DNA of 64,000 nt from Sphingobium lactosutens DS20 (GTDB lineage Bacteria; Pseudomonadota; Alphaproteobacteria; Sphingomonadales; Sphingomonadaceae), in NCBI RefSeq assembly GCF_000445105.1, contig NZ_ATDP01000101.1, positions 124,001 to 188,000 of the forward strand, in the 5' to 3' direction. Below the pieces are notes generated by a model. The model was given only the letters and a program-made list of their open reading frames with translations. It was not told where the DNA came from and ran no database searches. Shown here one piece after another: positions 9,295 through 17,743 of the stretch. Position 1 is the stretch's first letter. Each line of letters starts with the position of its first letter. Made by a program: the position numbers and the translations under genes.

Positions 9295-9975
9295 ATGACT
9301 TTGGAACTGCTTAATAGTGACACGCATGCAACAGTACGCATGCATCCTGGCGATGCTATGAGCGACCCGCTGGTACGCATTGTCATCAGTGAAATCGCGA
9401 CCGCAGCAGCGGCATGCCCGGTATTTTTTTCCAAACATGCCGAAAGCGGCGCCTTCTATGTCGGTGCGCTGACCGGTTTTCGACGGGGCGAACCGCTGAT
9501 CGATTCGCCCGATGGCCGCTGGGCATTTCGGCCGTTCGAAATCGACCGGCAAGGCTTCTTTGCATCGGGAGACAGTATTGCGCTCGACCCGGATCACCCG
9601 CGTTTCGCCGTGGGCGGTAGCGAAGCGCTCTTCCATCCCGATCGGACGCCAACCGCAGCGCTGCGCGCCGTTCAAAAGGCGATTGGCGGGCTGATGGCCG
9701 GGGCGGCTGCGACGGACGCTTTCATCGCGGCCATGCTGGCCCATCGCCTGATCGAACCCGTCGACATCAGCCTCTCGTTCGACGATGGTGATACGTTGCG
9801 GCTGGACGGACTTTATACGGTCAGCCTGGACGCGCTGAGCGAATTGCCGGACGCGGCGGTGGTGGATCTGTTTCGTTCCGGTCTCTTGCAACCGGCGTTC
9901 GCCCTGGCCGGTTCGCTGCATCATGTCGGCTTGATGGCCCGGCGGCGCAATGCCCGACTGACCCAGATCGGCTGA
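9295..9975 (+). CDS. SapC family protein
   Basis: A 226-residue protein of the SapC family, named after a Campylobacter S-layer locus but of unproven function in sphingomonads. Typical features seen: the opening LELLNSDTHATVRM, the PVFFSK/FYVGALTGF region and a C-terminal SFDDGDTLRLDGLYTV segment preceding GLLQPAF. No clear signal peptide. ATG at 9295 was chosen over the longer frame because AGGTGGGAGG directly precedes it and family members start at this point. It is followed after 17 bp by the cupin_8 gene, and together they face away from the receptor-halogenase unit. In related bacteria SapC, cupin_8 and halogenase genes recur beside TonB receptors, suggesting one process of unknown chemistry. 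Confidence 0.85.
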   Translation: MTLELLNSDTHATVRMHPGDAMSDPLVRIVISEIATAAAACPVFFSKHAESGAFYVGALTGFRRGEPLIDSPDGRWAFRPFEIDRQGFFASGDSIALDPDHPRFAVGGSEALFHPDRTPTAALRAVQKAIGGLMAGAAATDAFIAAMLAHRLIEPVDISLSFDDGDTLRLDGLYTVSLDALSELPDAAVVDLFRSGLLQPAFALAGSLHHVGLMARRRNARLTQIG

Positions 9976-9992
9976 CAGGGCTGGAGCGTGCC

Positions 9993-11000
9993 ATGCAGAT
10001 CGAGGAAATAGAGCGCCAGCAATTCCGGCAGCCTGAGGATTTGCGGCCTGTGATTGACCAATGCCAGCCGATCGTCATTCGCGGCCTGTGCAAGGACTGG
10101 CCGATCGTGCGTCTGGCGCAGGGCGGCGGCAATGGCGCGGCGCTCGATCATCTGCGACGCTATGCCAGCGGCGGCAGTGTCGACTATTTCGTTGCCGATG
10201 CAAAGCTGGGCGGGCGTTATGCCTATGGAGAGGGAGCAGATGGGTTCAACTTCACGCGTCAGCGCAGCGAGATGGGCGCAGCGCTTGATCGCATTGCGGC
10301 GAACGCGAATGATGGCGCACAGACATGCTATATTGGCTCCTTGCCGTCCGACACCTATTTCCCCGGTTTTGCCGAGGATCATGGCTGCGCGCTGCTGCCT
10401 CCCAACGTCCGGCCCCGCCTCTGGATCGGCAATGCGTCCGACATTGCCTGCCATTATGACAGTTTCGACAATCTGGCGATCGCGGTTGCGGGGCGGCGGC
10501 ATTTCACCCTGTATCCGCCCGATGCGATTGGCGACCTGTATGTGGGGCCGATCGACCATACCATGGCGGGGCAGCCGGTATCGCTCGCAGCCATAGACCC
10601 TGACGCGCAAGAGCGCTTTCCGCGTTTCGAGGCCGCAGCGCAGCGCAGGCTTCACGTTGATCTGAACCCGGGCGATGCATTGTATCTGCCCAAATTATGG
10701 TGGCACGGCGTGAAGGCGCGCGATGGCATCAATATCCTGACCAATTATTGGTGGGATGCGTCCGCAGCTGGGCCTGATGCGCCCTATGCTGCGATGTTGC
10801 TGTCGATGATCGCCATTGCCGAGCGGCCGGAGCCGGAACGGGCGGCGTGGCGCGCCTTTTTCGATCATTATGTGTTCAGGCCGGATGGCCATCCGCTGGC
10901 ACACCTGCCCGCCGAGCGGCACGGCATATTGGGGCCGCTGAAAGAGGGTAACTACGGGCGTATCCGCGCGCTCGTCATGCGCATGTTGCGGGGCGGATAA
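9993..11000 (+). CDS. Cupin_8 / JmjC-like Fe(II)/2-oxoglutarate oxygenase-type protein
   Basis: A 335-residue protein of the cupin_8 (JmjC-like) superfamily, whose characterised members hydroxylate protein side chains or small molecules using Fe(II) and 2-oxoglutarate. The opening QPIVIRGLCKDWP is the usual JmjC-like N-terminus. A plausible iron triad is intact: His154-x-Asp156 in CHYDSFDN, and His238 in LWWHGV. FTLYPPDA after the first motif is also characteristic. It lies 17 bp after SapC, probably cotranscribed. An oxygenase and a halogenase next to one receptor suggest tailoring of a protein or ligand, but the target is unknown. No signal peptide. Confidence 0.85.
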   Translation: MQIEEIERQQFRQPEDLRPVIDQCQPIVIRGLCKDWPIVRLAQGGGNGAALDHLRRYASGGSVDYFVADAKLGGRYAYGEGADGFNFTRQRSEMGAALDRIAANANDGAQTCYIGSLPSDTYFPGFAEDHGCALLPPNVRPRLWIGNASDIACHYDSFDNLAIAVAGRRHFTLYPPDAIGDLYVGPIDHTMAGQPVSLAAIDPDAQERFPRFEAAAQRRLHVDLNPGDALYLPKLWWHGVKARDGINILTNYWWDASAAGPDAPYAAMLLSMIAIAERPEPERAAWRAFFDHYVFRPDGHPLAHLPAERHGILGPLKEGNYGRIRALVMRMLRGG

Positions 11001-11009
11001 CGGCTGATG

Positions 11010-11023
11010 TGGTAGCGATACCA
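11010..11023. promoter_or_regulatory. Operator-like palindrome upstream of the acetylesterase
   Basis: TGGTAGCGATACCA, with arms TGGTA/TACCA, begins 10 bases after the cupin stop and ends 31 bases before the esterase ATG. The identical 14-mer occurs at 54432-54445 before a TonB receptor. Confidence 0.65.
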
Positions 11024-11053
11024 TGTTTATAAACTTGGATTTGGGAGAAGGCG

Positions 11054-13006
11054 ATGCTGAAGGCGCGGACGATATCAATTCTCTTGGCTGCGGCGATGCC
11101 ATCGGTCGCCTTGGCGCAGGGCGACAATTTGCTCAGCATCGATCCGATGTTTGGGAGCAATGCGGTGATTCAACGGGACGAGCCCGTCACCATCACCGGT
11201 TCCGCGCCAGCCGGAAAGCTGGTAACGGTATCTGTGGGTGGCGCGGAGCGTTCGGTCAAAGCAGGGAAGGATGGTCGCTTTGCGGCGACCTTCCCTCTCG
11301 TCACCACAGGTCAGCCGTTCGACATCGAGGCGCGCAGCCCGTCGGGTCGCGTGGTGTCGCATAATGTGCTGGCGGGTGACGTGTATCTCTGTTCCGGGCA
11401 ATCCAACATGGAACTGGAAGTGCGCCATGCACAGGACGCGATGGGGCAGATAAGCAGCTCGGCGGATCCGGCGCTTCGGTTGATGACGATCCCTCGCGCC
11501 GTTGCAGACCAGCCCCGCGACACCTTTGCCCAAACGCCCCTGTGGAAAGCCGCGGGGCCGGACAGCGTCCCCGACTTTTCGGCCGCCTGCTATTATATGG
11601 CGCGCACCCTGCGCAAGAGTGCAGGTGTCCCGATCGGCGCGATCGCGAGCAGCTGGGGCGGGTCGCAGATCAGCCCGTGGATGGGCGAACGCGCGCAGGC
11701 GGCGGTCGGCAATAGCGCGCAATCCGCCTTGCTGGCGCTTCACGCCCGCAACGCGGAGGAGGGCGAAAGGGCTGCGAGCGCGCAATGGGAAGGCTGGTGG
11801 CGGGCGGCGACAGGCGATCGCGCCGGCGCGGAGCCCTGGCAGGCGGATGCGAAGATGGATTGGACCGACGCGCCGGCGATCGGCGCGTGGGAGGATTGGA
11901 ATGTCCCCCGCCTGGCGGACTATAATGGGATGGTCTGGTTTCGGCGCGACTTCACCTTGACAGCCGAGCAGGCGAGGGGCGAAGCGGCGCTGTCGCTCGG
12001 CACACTGGACGATGTGGGACGCGCCTGGATCAACGGGCAGCCGGTCGGCATGGGTGCGCGCGCCTGGCAGCCTACGACGCTGAACGTGCCGGCGGGTATC
12101 CTCAAGGCCGGACGCAATGTGCTGATCGTCAATGTCGTCGACAATTATGCCAAGGGCGGCCTGCTGGGGCCGGCGGCGGACATGGCGTTGCGCCCGGCGC
12201 AGGGCGATGCGGTGTCACTGGGCGACGGCTGGGCTTACGCGGTCGCGCGCATGTCTCCCCCCGGCGCGCCGCGCGTGCCATGGAGCGATGTGACGGGCAC
12301 CAGCACGCTGTATAACGGGATGATCGCGCCGATCGGGGCGATCAAGCTGAAGGGCGTCGCCTGGTATCAGGGGGAATCCGACACCGACATTCCCGGCTAT
12401 GCCGATCGACTGGCGGCGATGATGGCGGACTGGCGGCGGCAGTTCGGGCAACCGGACCTCAGCTTTGCGATTGTCCAGCTGGCCGGCTATGGCGAGCCGG
12501 CTACGAAGCCGGAGAATAGCGGCTGGGCACGGCTGCGGGAGGCGCAACGTCAGGCCGTCGTGGCAGATAAGCATGCGGGACTGGCGACGGCCATTGATCT
12601 GGGCGATCCCTTCGATATTCATCCGGGCGAGAAGCAGGAACTGGGGCGGCGGCTGGCGCGGGTGATGCGCGCGCTGGCGTATGACGCGCCCATCGCGCGG
12701 GCGGGGCCGCAGGCGGCCAGTGCGGTCAAGGGCGGCGACGGAACCGTCATCCTTCGTTTCTCTGGCGTCGAAGGTGGGCTGCGCCTGCGAAGCGGGGTGC
12801 AGGCGCTGGGGTTTGAACTTTGCGGGTCGGACGACCAATCCTGCCGCTATGTTCCCGCGACGGTGCAGGGGGATCAGGTCATCCTGACCGGAGACGGCAA
12901 GCCGGCGGAGCGGGTGCGCTATGCCTGGGCCGATTATCCTGTCATGAACCTGTTCGACGGGACGCCGCTGCCAATCGGGCCATTCGAGATGCCGATCGGG
13001 CGGTGA
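11054..13006 (+). CDS. SASA-family (sialate O-acetylesterase-type) carbohydrate acetylesterase
   Basis: An exported 650-residue SGNH-fold acetylesterase, annotated by family as sialate 9-O-acetylesterase but in plant-polymer loci more likely removing acetyl groups from xylan or xyloglucan. A signal peptide ends near VALAQ. The nucleophile block is SGQSNM with Ser117. The C-terminal catalytic pair is DIHP with Asp521/His523. Between them (about 270-370) lies an inserted GH2-type jelly-roll (YNGMVWFRRDFTL, INGQPVG), common in this family. GGGAGAAGG precedes the ATG. Placed between the cupin gene and the antiporter and preceded by an operator-like box. The xylan/xyloglucan role is inferred from context. 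Confidence 0.87.
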   Translation: MLKARTISILLAAAMPSVALAQGDNLLSIDPMFGSNAVIQRDEPVTITGSAPAGKLVTVSVGGAERSVKAGKDGRFAATFPLVTTGQPFDIEARSPSGRVVSHNVLAGDVYLCSGQSNMELEVRHAQDAMGQISSSADPALRLMTIPRAVADQPRDTFAQTPLWKAAGPDSVPDFSAACYYMARTLRKSAGVPIGAIASSWGGSQISPWMGERAQAAVGNSAQSALLALHARNAEEGERAASAQWEGWWRAATGDRAGAEPWQADAKMDWTDAPAIGAWEDWNVPRLADYNGMVWFRRDFTLTAEQARGEAALSLGTLDDVGRAWINGQPVGMGARAWQPTTLNVPAGILKAGRNVLIVNVVDNYAKGGLLGPAADMALRPAQGDAVSLGDGWAYAVARMSPPGAPRVPWSDVTGTSTLYNGMIAPIGAIKLKGVAWYQGESDTDIPGYADRLAAMMADWRRQFGQPDLSFAIVQLAGYGEPATKPENSGWARLREAQRQAVVADKHAGLATAIDLGDPFDIHPGEKQELGRRLARVMRALAYDAPIARAGPQAASAVKGGDGTVILRFSGVEGGLRLRSGVQALGFELCGSDDQSCRYVPATVQGDQVILTGDGKPAERVRYAWADYPVMNLFDGTPLPIGPFEMPIGR

Positions 13007-13033
13007 GGCGTTAGAGGGCGGTCTGGGGCGGGC

Positions 13034-14269
13034 ATGACGGACAATGAGTTATTTCTGCTGATCCTCGTGCTTGTCATGGGGATGCCATGGATTGCGTGGC
13101 GGCTGTTGGGCGATGCCGATCATGCGCCATTGGTGGTGGTGCAGATTGTGGTCGGCGTGCTGCTGGGGCCGGCTGTGCTGGGCGCTGCCGCGCCGGTGCT
13201 TCATGCACGGATATTCACGCCGACCGCGATCACCATGCTGAATGGCATCGCTTTATGGGCCGTCATGCTGTTCGTCTGGCTGGCAGGGATTGAGCTTGAT
13301 CTTGGCGCGGCATGGGCCGCGCGGCGGGACAGTTGGGTGACGGCGGGGATGGCGCTACTGACCCCGCTTGCGCTTGGCAGCGCGGCAGGCACGGCGATCC
13401 TGACGCATCCGGGCTGGATCGGACCGAAGGGAGCGCCATGGCAGGCGATACTGGGCATCGGCATGGCTTGCGCGGTAACGGCGTTGCCGATCCTGATCCT
13501 GTTGATGGAGCGGTTGGCGATCCTGCGCACGCCGCTGGGACAGCGCGTGCTGCGCTATGCCAGCCTGGATGATATCGCCATCTGGGCCGTGCTGGCGGTG
13601 ATTCTGCTCGACTGGCCGCGCATGGAACGCCAGCTTGCCTTCATCTGCGCTTTTCCCTTCGTTGCCTCGGGCATCCGCCTCCTGATGCGCCGGCTTGCAG
13701 AAGCAGAGCGATTGCGCGCGTCGATGGTCTGGCTGGCGGCGGCAGGACTGGCGGCCGACTGGGCCGGGCTGCATTTCATGGTCGGCGCCTTTCTGGCCGG
13801 CGTGATCCTCGATCGATCCTGGTTCGATGCGCAGGCGCTCGACCGGCTGCGCGACATGCTGTTGCTGACCGTGATGCCTGTCTTCTTCCTCAGCACCGGG
13901 TTGCGCACTGCCTGGTCCATGGGGGGCGTGGACCTGATCGCGGTGGCGGCGCTGCTACTGGCCGCAGCGGTCGGCGGCAAGCTGATCGGTCTGCGCGTCG
14001 CCGGGCACTGGCTGCAATGGCGGCGCGGGGAAGCTGGCGTCATTGGCTGGTTGTTGCAAACCAAAGCGCTGATCATGATCATCTTCGTCAACATCCTGCT
14101 CGACCGGCAAGTCATCAGCGGCGGCACCTTCACCGCCCTGTTGCTCATGGCGCTGGCGAGCACCATGCTGACCACCCCGATGGCGCGGCGCGGCTTGCGC
14201 GCTCTGGCCGCGCTTGAGAGGCAGGACGATCCGCCTGTCAGCGCCTCAGGGCAGCATCGCCCCAACTGA
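13034..14269 (+). CDS. CPA2-type sodium/proton antiporter (Na_H_exchanger domain)
   Basis: A 411-residue inner-membrane monovalent cation/proton antiporter with about 12 hydrophobic segments covering most of the length. It lacks a TrkA-N or RCK domain, so it is the short form. FVWLAGIELDL and HFMVGAFLAGVILD resemble the conserved membrane segments of KefB/NhaP-like exchangers. It begins 27 bp after the esterase and has no strong ribosome-binding sequence of its own. Its stop codon lies inside the 3' end of the convergent GH27 gene (32-bp overlap). Its role in the cluster is unclear; ion balance during proton-coupled uptake is one possibility. Confidence 0.82.
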   Translation: MTDNELFLLILVLVMGMPWIAWRLLGDADHAPLVVVQIVVGVLLGPAVLGAAAPVLHARIFTPTAITMLNGIALWAVMLFVWLAGIELDLGAAWAARRDSWVTAGMALLTPLALGSAAGTAILTHPGWIGPKGAPWQAILGIGMACAVTALPILILLMERLAILRTPLGQRVLRYASLDDIAIWAVLAVILLDWPRMERQLAFICAFPFVASGIRLLMRRLAEAERLRASMVWLAAAGLAADWAGLHFMVGAFLAGVILDRSWFDAQALDRLRDMLLLTVMPVFFLSTGLRTAWSMGGVDLIAVAALLLAAAVGGKLIGLRVAGHWLQWRRGEAGVIGWLLQTKALIMIIFVNILLDRQVISGGTFTALLLMALASTMLTTPMARRGLRALAALERQDDPPVSASGQHRPN

Positions 14270-16133
14270 CCGGCAGCATCTCGCCAGGGGCGTCCGGCGC
14301 CTGTGCGACCAGTTCGACGATCGCGACGCCGCGCACGTCGACGTCGATCGGCTTTGCGGCCTCGCCCCGGCGCGTGCTTGCGCTCGCCAGTCTGCGACCA
14401 TCGCCATAGACGGTAAAGCGCACGGTATGGGCGGCATCGCGCGCGCTATCATCAACGCCGACCTGCGCCGTGAAGCGGCTGAAGCCCTCATTGCGAATTT
14501 CGAGCCGGGAGTTTGCGAGCACCCCAACGCCCGATCCGAAAGCCTTCCCGGCAATGGCGAGCGGCTGGTTATAGGGCGTGGCGTCCGGCATGGCGCCGCC
14601 CCAGCCGGCATAGAGGGGGCGTTCGCCCACGCCGCGCGTGCCACGCCAGCCGGGGATCGATCGATGGATTGTCGGATCGGGTTCGGGATAGCTGACGCCG
14701 TCGACCGCCGGATTCACGCGCCCGGGTTGTTCGGACACATACATACCGTCCCGAAGCTGGCGCTGGCCGGTGGCCCTGAACACAAGCGTCTGGTGCGGCT
14801 CAAGGTCGAAGGCCTGCTCGCCGGAGAACTGGCTGGCATCGCCGGTCCACATATCCTTGAGCGCGATAGGCTTGTCCGCGCTGAATTTCAGATGATCGGC
14901 CGTCAACACGGCCTGCATCGGTGTCGCAGTGCGGTTGAAGAGCGCCACGGCCTTGTCACCATTGGCAAGAGACTTGACCAAAATCTGCAGATCGTCGCTG
15001 TCGAAGGCGATCGTTGCCTGATTTCCGGCTGCGTCCTGATTGATGGCGATAAGGTCGCCATTGCCGAAAATGTCGAGCAACGATTGCGGCACGGTGCGCA
15101 GGTCCGCACCGATCAGCAGGGGCGCGTTCATCATCGCCCAGAGCGCGAAATGCGACCGTGCTTCGGTAAGATGCGCGGCATCGAAATCGCCCTTGCCGAT
15201 GAACAGCATATCGGGATCGTTCCAGCTGCCCGGATGCGCGTAGAAAGCCCGACGCACAGCGCTGTCATAATTGGTCAGCATCCGGCTCCAGTCCGGCGAG
15301 ATATCGTCGCTGGTCCGGGAGATATTGCCGACATCCTTGCCCCAGGCGCGGACATTGGCGCTGCCCCAGATACAGAGCGAGAGCATATAGTCGCCGTCGG
15401 GATTGTAGCGGGCGAGCGACTGATTGATGTCGGCGAACAGCGCCTTGACAGCCGGGATATTCGACCGGGCGACGCTGTGCTGGTCGATGAGCGGCGGCAG
15501 GGCGCGATATTGACCGCTGCGTACACGGGGGGCGTCGGCGGCGAAGGCGCGGATGCCGCATCCGTCGACCTTGATCGCGTCGAAACCCCATTCCGCGAAG
15601 AACAGGCGCAAATCCTGGTCGCTATGGCCATAGAGCCCGACCTCTCGTTCGGCCACGCTGCCTTCGGGCAGCTGCGCGGGCCCTTCCGAATAAGCCTGGG
15701 AGCAGCTGTTGCGGCCAAGGTCGGAATAGATGCCAGCCTTGAAGCCCATACGATGCAGCCGGTCGGTCAGCGGCCGGAAGGTTGGATCGCCCTTGTCCGT
15801 CTGCGCGGACGGGAATTTGTCGGCGCGGATGATGAGACGGCCATCGCTTGTGCGGCGTTTCAGCCACCAGCCGTCATCGATATTGATGTAGCGATAGCCC
15901 TTTTTCGCCAGGCCCGTGTCAACGATGCGCTGCGCCGACCCCATCAGTTTTTCTTCGTCGATTTCGGTGAGAAAGGCGTTCCAGCTGTTCCATCCCATCG
16001 GCGGCAATTGGGCGCTGCCGCCCTGGTATGCGGTCCACCGCGCGGTCGGCGCGAGCGGGTCCGGGCTTTGCGCGGAAAGCGTTGTGCCGGCGACCAGCAG
16101 GGTGAGCGGCAGAACAGAGCGGAGCAACGTCAT
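14238..16133 (-). CDS. GH27 alpha-galactosidase with C-terminal NPCBM domain
   Basis: An exported 631-residue family 27 enzyme expected to release alpha-linked galactose from galactomannan or similar side chains. A signal peptide ends around TLSAQ. The GH27 opening PPMGWNSWNAF is followed by GYRYINIDDGWW. The nucleophile is Asp190 in DAIKVDGCG, and the acid/base region is SWNDPDML near residue 305. The last about 130 residues form an NPCBM-type domain (GWRGTRGVGERPLYAGWGG). A longer frame exists from a TTG at 16148, but the ATG at 16133 has AAGGA at good spacing and gives a clean signal peptide. Last gene of the GH43-GH43-GH27 run, 35 bp after the preceding stop. Confidence 0.9.
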   Translation of the reverse strand: MTLLRSVLPLTLLVAGTTLSAQSPDPLAPTARWTAYQGGSAQLPPMGWNSWNAFLTEIDEEKLMGSAQRIVDTGLAKKGYRYINIDDGWWLKRRTSDGRLIIRADKFPSAQTDKGDPTFRPLTDRLHRMGFKAGIYSDLGRNSCSQAYSEGPAQLPEGSVAEREVGLYGHSDQDLRLFFAEWGFDAIKVDGCGIRAFAADAPRVRSGQYRALPPLIDQHSVARSNIPAVKALFADINQSLARYNPDGDYMLSLCIWGSANVRAWGKDVGNISRTSDDISPDWSRMLTNYDSAVRRAFYAHPGSWNDPDMLFIGKGDFDAAHLTEARSHFALWAMMNAPLLIGADLRTVPQSLLDIFGNGDLIAINQDAAGNQATIAFDSDDLQILVKSLANGDKAVALFNRTATPMQAVLTADHLKFSADKPIALKDMWTGDASQFSGEQAFDLEPHQTLVFRATGQRQLRDGMYVSEQPGRVNPAVDGVSYPEPDPTIHRSIPGWRGTRGVGERPLYAGWGGAMPDATPYNQPLAIAGKAFGSGVGVLANSRLEIRNEGFSRFTAQVGVDDSARDAAHTVRFTVYGDGRRLASASTRRGEAAKPIDVDVRGVAIVELVAQAPDAPGEMLPVSWGDAALRR

Positions 16134-16168
16134 ACAAGGTCCTTGCAATGTGGCGAGGCGACCGGTGC

Positions 16169-17743
16169 CTATGGCTGGATAGCGTCAGCCAGCGGCATGA
16201 GCGTGACGCTGTCGACGTCCATATAGCCTCCGGAAGAACCCGGATTATAACAGGACAGAGCAATCTGCTGACCCTGAAAGGTGCCCGTTCGCCAATCGAA
16301 AGCGAGCGGAAAGGGGCTACCTGCATCGCGCCATTGCCGATTGTCGCTGCTATAGGCGAACCGGCCGAGATTGGTCTGAAAATCCAGGTCGGCACGCAGC
16401 CAAACCGTCGCCGCATCCAGCGAAAGCGCGGGCACGCGGACGCTGGTTTGCGGACCGTCCTGCGTGCTTTCCGTGACCTGCATCCGCACACTGCGCTGGC
16501 CGCCCGTAGCTCCGGCCACCGAGAGTTGCGCGCTATATTTGCCGAAACTGCCGAAACCGCAGAGATCGCCCGGCTGGAGGCCCTGCACATCGACCTTTGC
16601 AATCGCACGCATGCGCGGTCCCTGCGCCTTTTGCGTCAGCGTATTGCGTGCCGTCCAGATGCCGTCGGACCGCGTGGCGTGGAGCCGCAGAAAGCCGGGC
16701 CGCTGAGTCAACGACCATTTGCTGTCGTCCGGGTTATGGTTCCACTGCCATTGCAATCCTAGTCTTGTGGCCGAAAAATCATCGGACGACGGCGGTTCGG
16801 AAAAGCCATGCCCTGCAATCGGTTTGGGCGATCGTTCGGGGACGACATCGGGTCGATCGGGCGTTCCCCACCAGGGCCAGCCATCCTTCCAGAAAATCGG
16901 GCTGATATTGGTCATGCGGCCGATCGCGCCCGCGTCGACCATGACGAAACCATACCAGCTGCCATCGGGCATATCGACGATCGCGCCCTGATGGCCCCCG
17001 GTCCTGTCGTCGATGGACGGCTTCGTTTCCCAAGGACCCCACAGGCTGCGCGCGCGCGATACGGTCATCGCCAGCTTGCCGGGTATGGCGTTGAAGAGAT
17101 AATAATAGCCATTGTGGCGGATGATCTTCGATCCTTCCGCGCCCTTGTTATAATAGGCTTTGCGCGCGGCGGTGACGGTGGTCAGGTCCTTGTTCAACGT
17201 CAGCAGCGTGACGGTGCCGTCGCTGCCGATAGAAGTGCCAAGATAGGCGGTCCCATCATCGTCGATGAACAGGGCAGGATCGAAGGCCTCGCGGTCCAAT
17301 TCGCTGTAGGTCCAGGGACCGGCGATCGTCTTTGCGCGATAGATGCGGGTCTTGTGCCCGACGGGCGTGACCGCGACGTAGAAGTGGCCATCATGATAGC
17401 GCAGGCTGGCGGCGTAGAAGCCCCGGCGATAGGCATTGCCCTGGATCAGATCATAGCGCGGATCGCCATCCAGCCGATCGACAACATGGCTTGCGATCCG
17501 CCAATTCACCAGATCCTTCGAATGAAGGATGGTGACGCCCGGCGCATTGGCGAAGGTGGTCGATACGAAATAGAAATCTTCCCCAACCCGGATGATGTCG
17601 GGATCGGGATAGTCGGCGTAGAGCACGGGATTGCGATAGGTGCCATCGCCCTGATCCGAGCGCCAGACTTGCGCGGGCAGCGGGGCAGCGAGGCCGGCGG
17701 CCAGCAACAGCGCGCAGAGGTGGGCCCATGTCCGTCCGCTCAT
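16169..17743 (-). CDS. GH43 alpha-L-arabinofuranosidase/beta-xylosidase (GH43_12-like)
   Basis: An exported 524-residue GH43 five-bladed propeller enzyme with a C-terminal beta-sandwich (from about residue 330). The catalytic triad is complete: Asp47 in YPDPD, Asp155 in FDPALF and Glu203 in AEGSKI. FVSTTFANAPGVTILHSKDLVNW is typical of xylosidase/arabinofuranosidase subfamilies. Its start overlaps the upstream GH43 stop by ATGA, so translation is coupled. The signal peptide ends near PLPAQ. Subfamily 12 members remove arabinose from xylan or xyloglucan; the assignment here is by resemblance only. The two GH43 genes in tandem suggest sequential attack on arabinoxylan or arabinosylated xyloglucan. 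Confidence 0.87.
   Translation of the reverse strand: MSGRTWAHLCALLLAAGLAAPLPAQVWRSDQGDGTYRNPVLYADYPDPDIIRVGEDFYFVSTTFANAPGVTILHSKDLVNWRIASHVVDRLDGDPRYDLIQGNAYRRGFYAASLRYHDGHFYVAVTPVGHKTRIYRAKTIAGPWTYSELDREAFDPALFIDDDGTAYLGTSIGSDGTVTLLTLNKDLTTVTAARKAYYNKGAEGSKIIRHNGYYYLFNAIPGKLAMTVSRARSLWGPWETKPSIDDRTGGHQGAIVDMPDGSWYGFVMVDAGAIGRMTNISPIFWKDGWPWWGTPDRPDVVPERSPKPIAGHGFSEPPSSDDFSATRLGLQWQWNHNPDDSKWSLTQRPGFLRLHATRSDGIWTARNTLTQKAQGPRMRAIAKVDVQGLQPGDLCGFGSFGKYSAQLSVAGATGGQRSVRMQVTESTQDGPQTSVRVPALSLDAATVWLRADLDFQTNLGRFAYSSDNRQWRDAGSPFPLAFDWRTGTFQGQQIALSCYNPGSSGGYMDVDSVTLMPLADAIQP

Noticed and set aside
14214..16226. 670-codon plus-strand frame
   Set aside because: Antisense to the GH27 gene, whose active-site motifs are intact.
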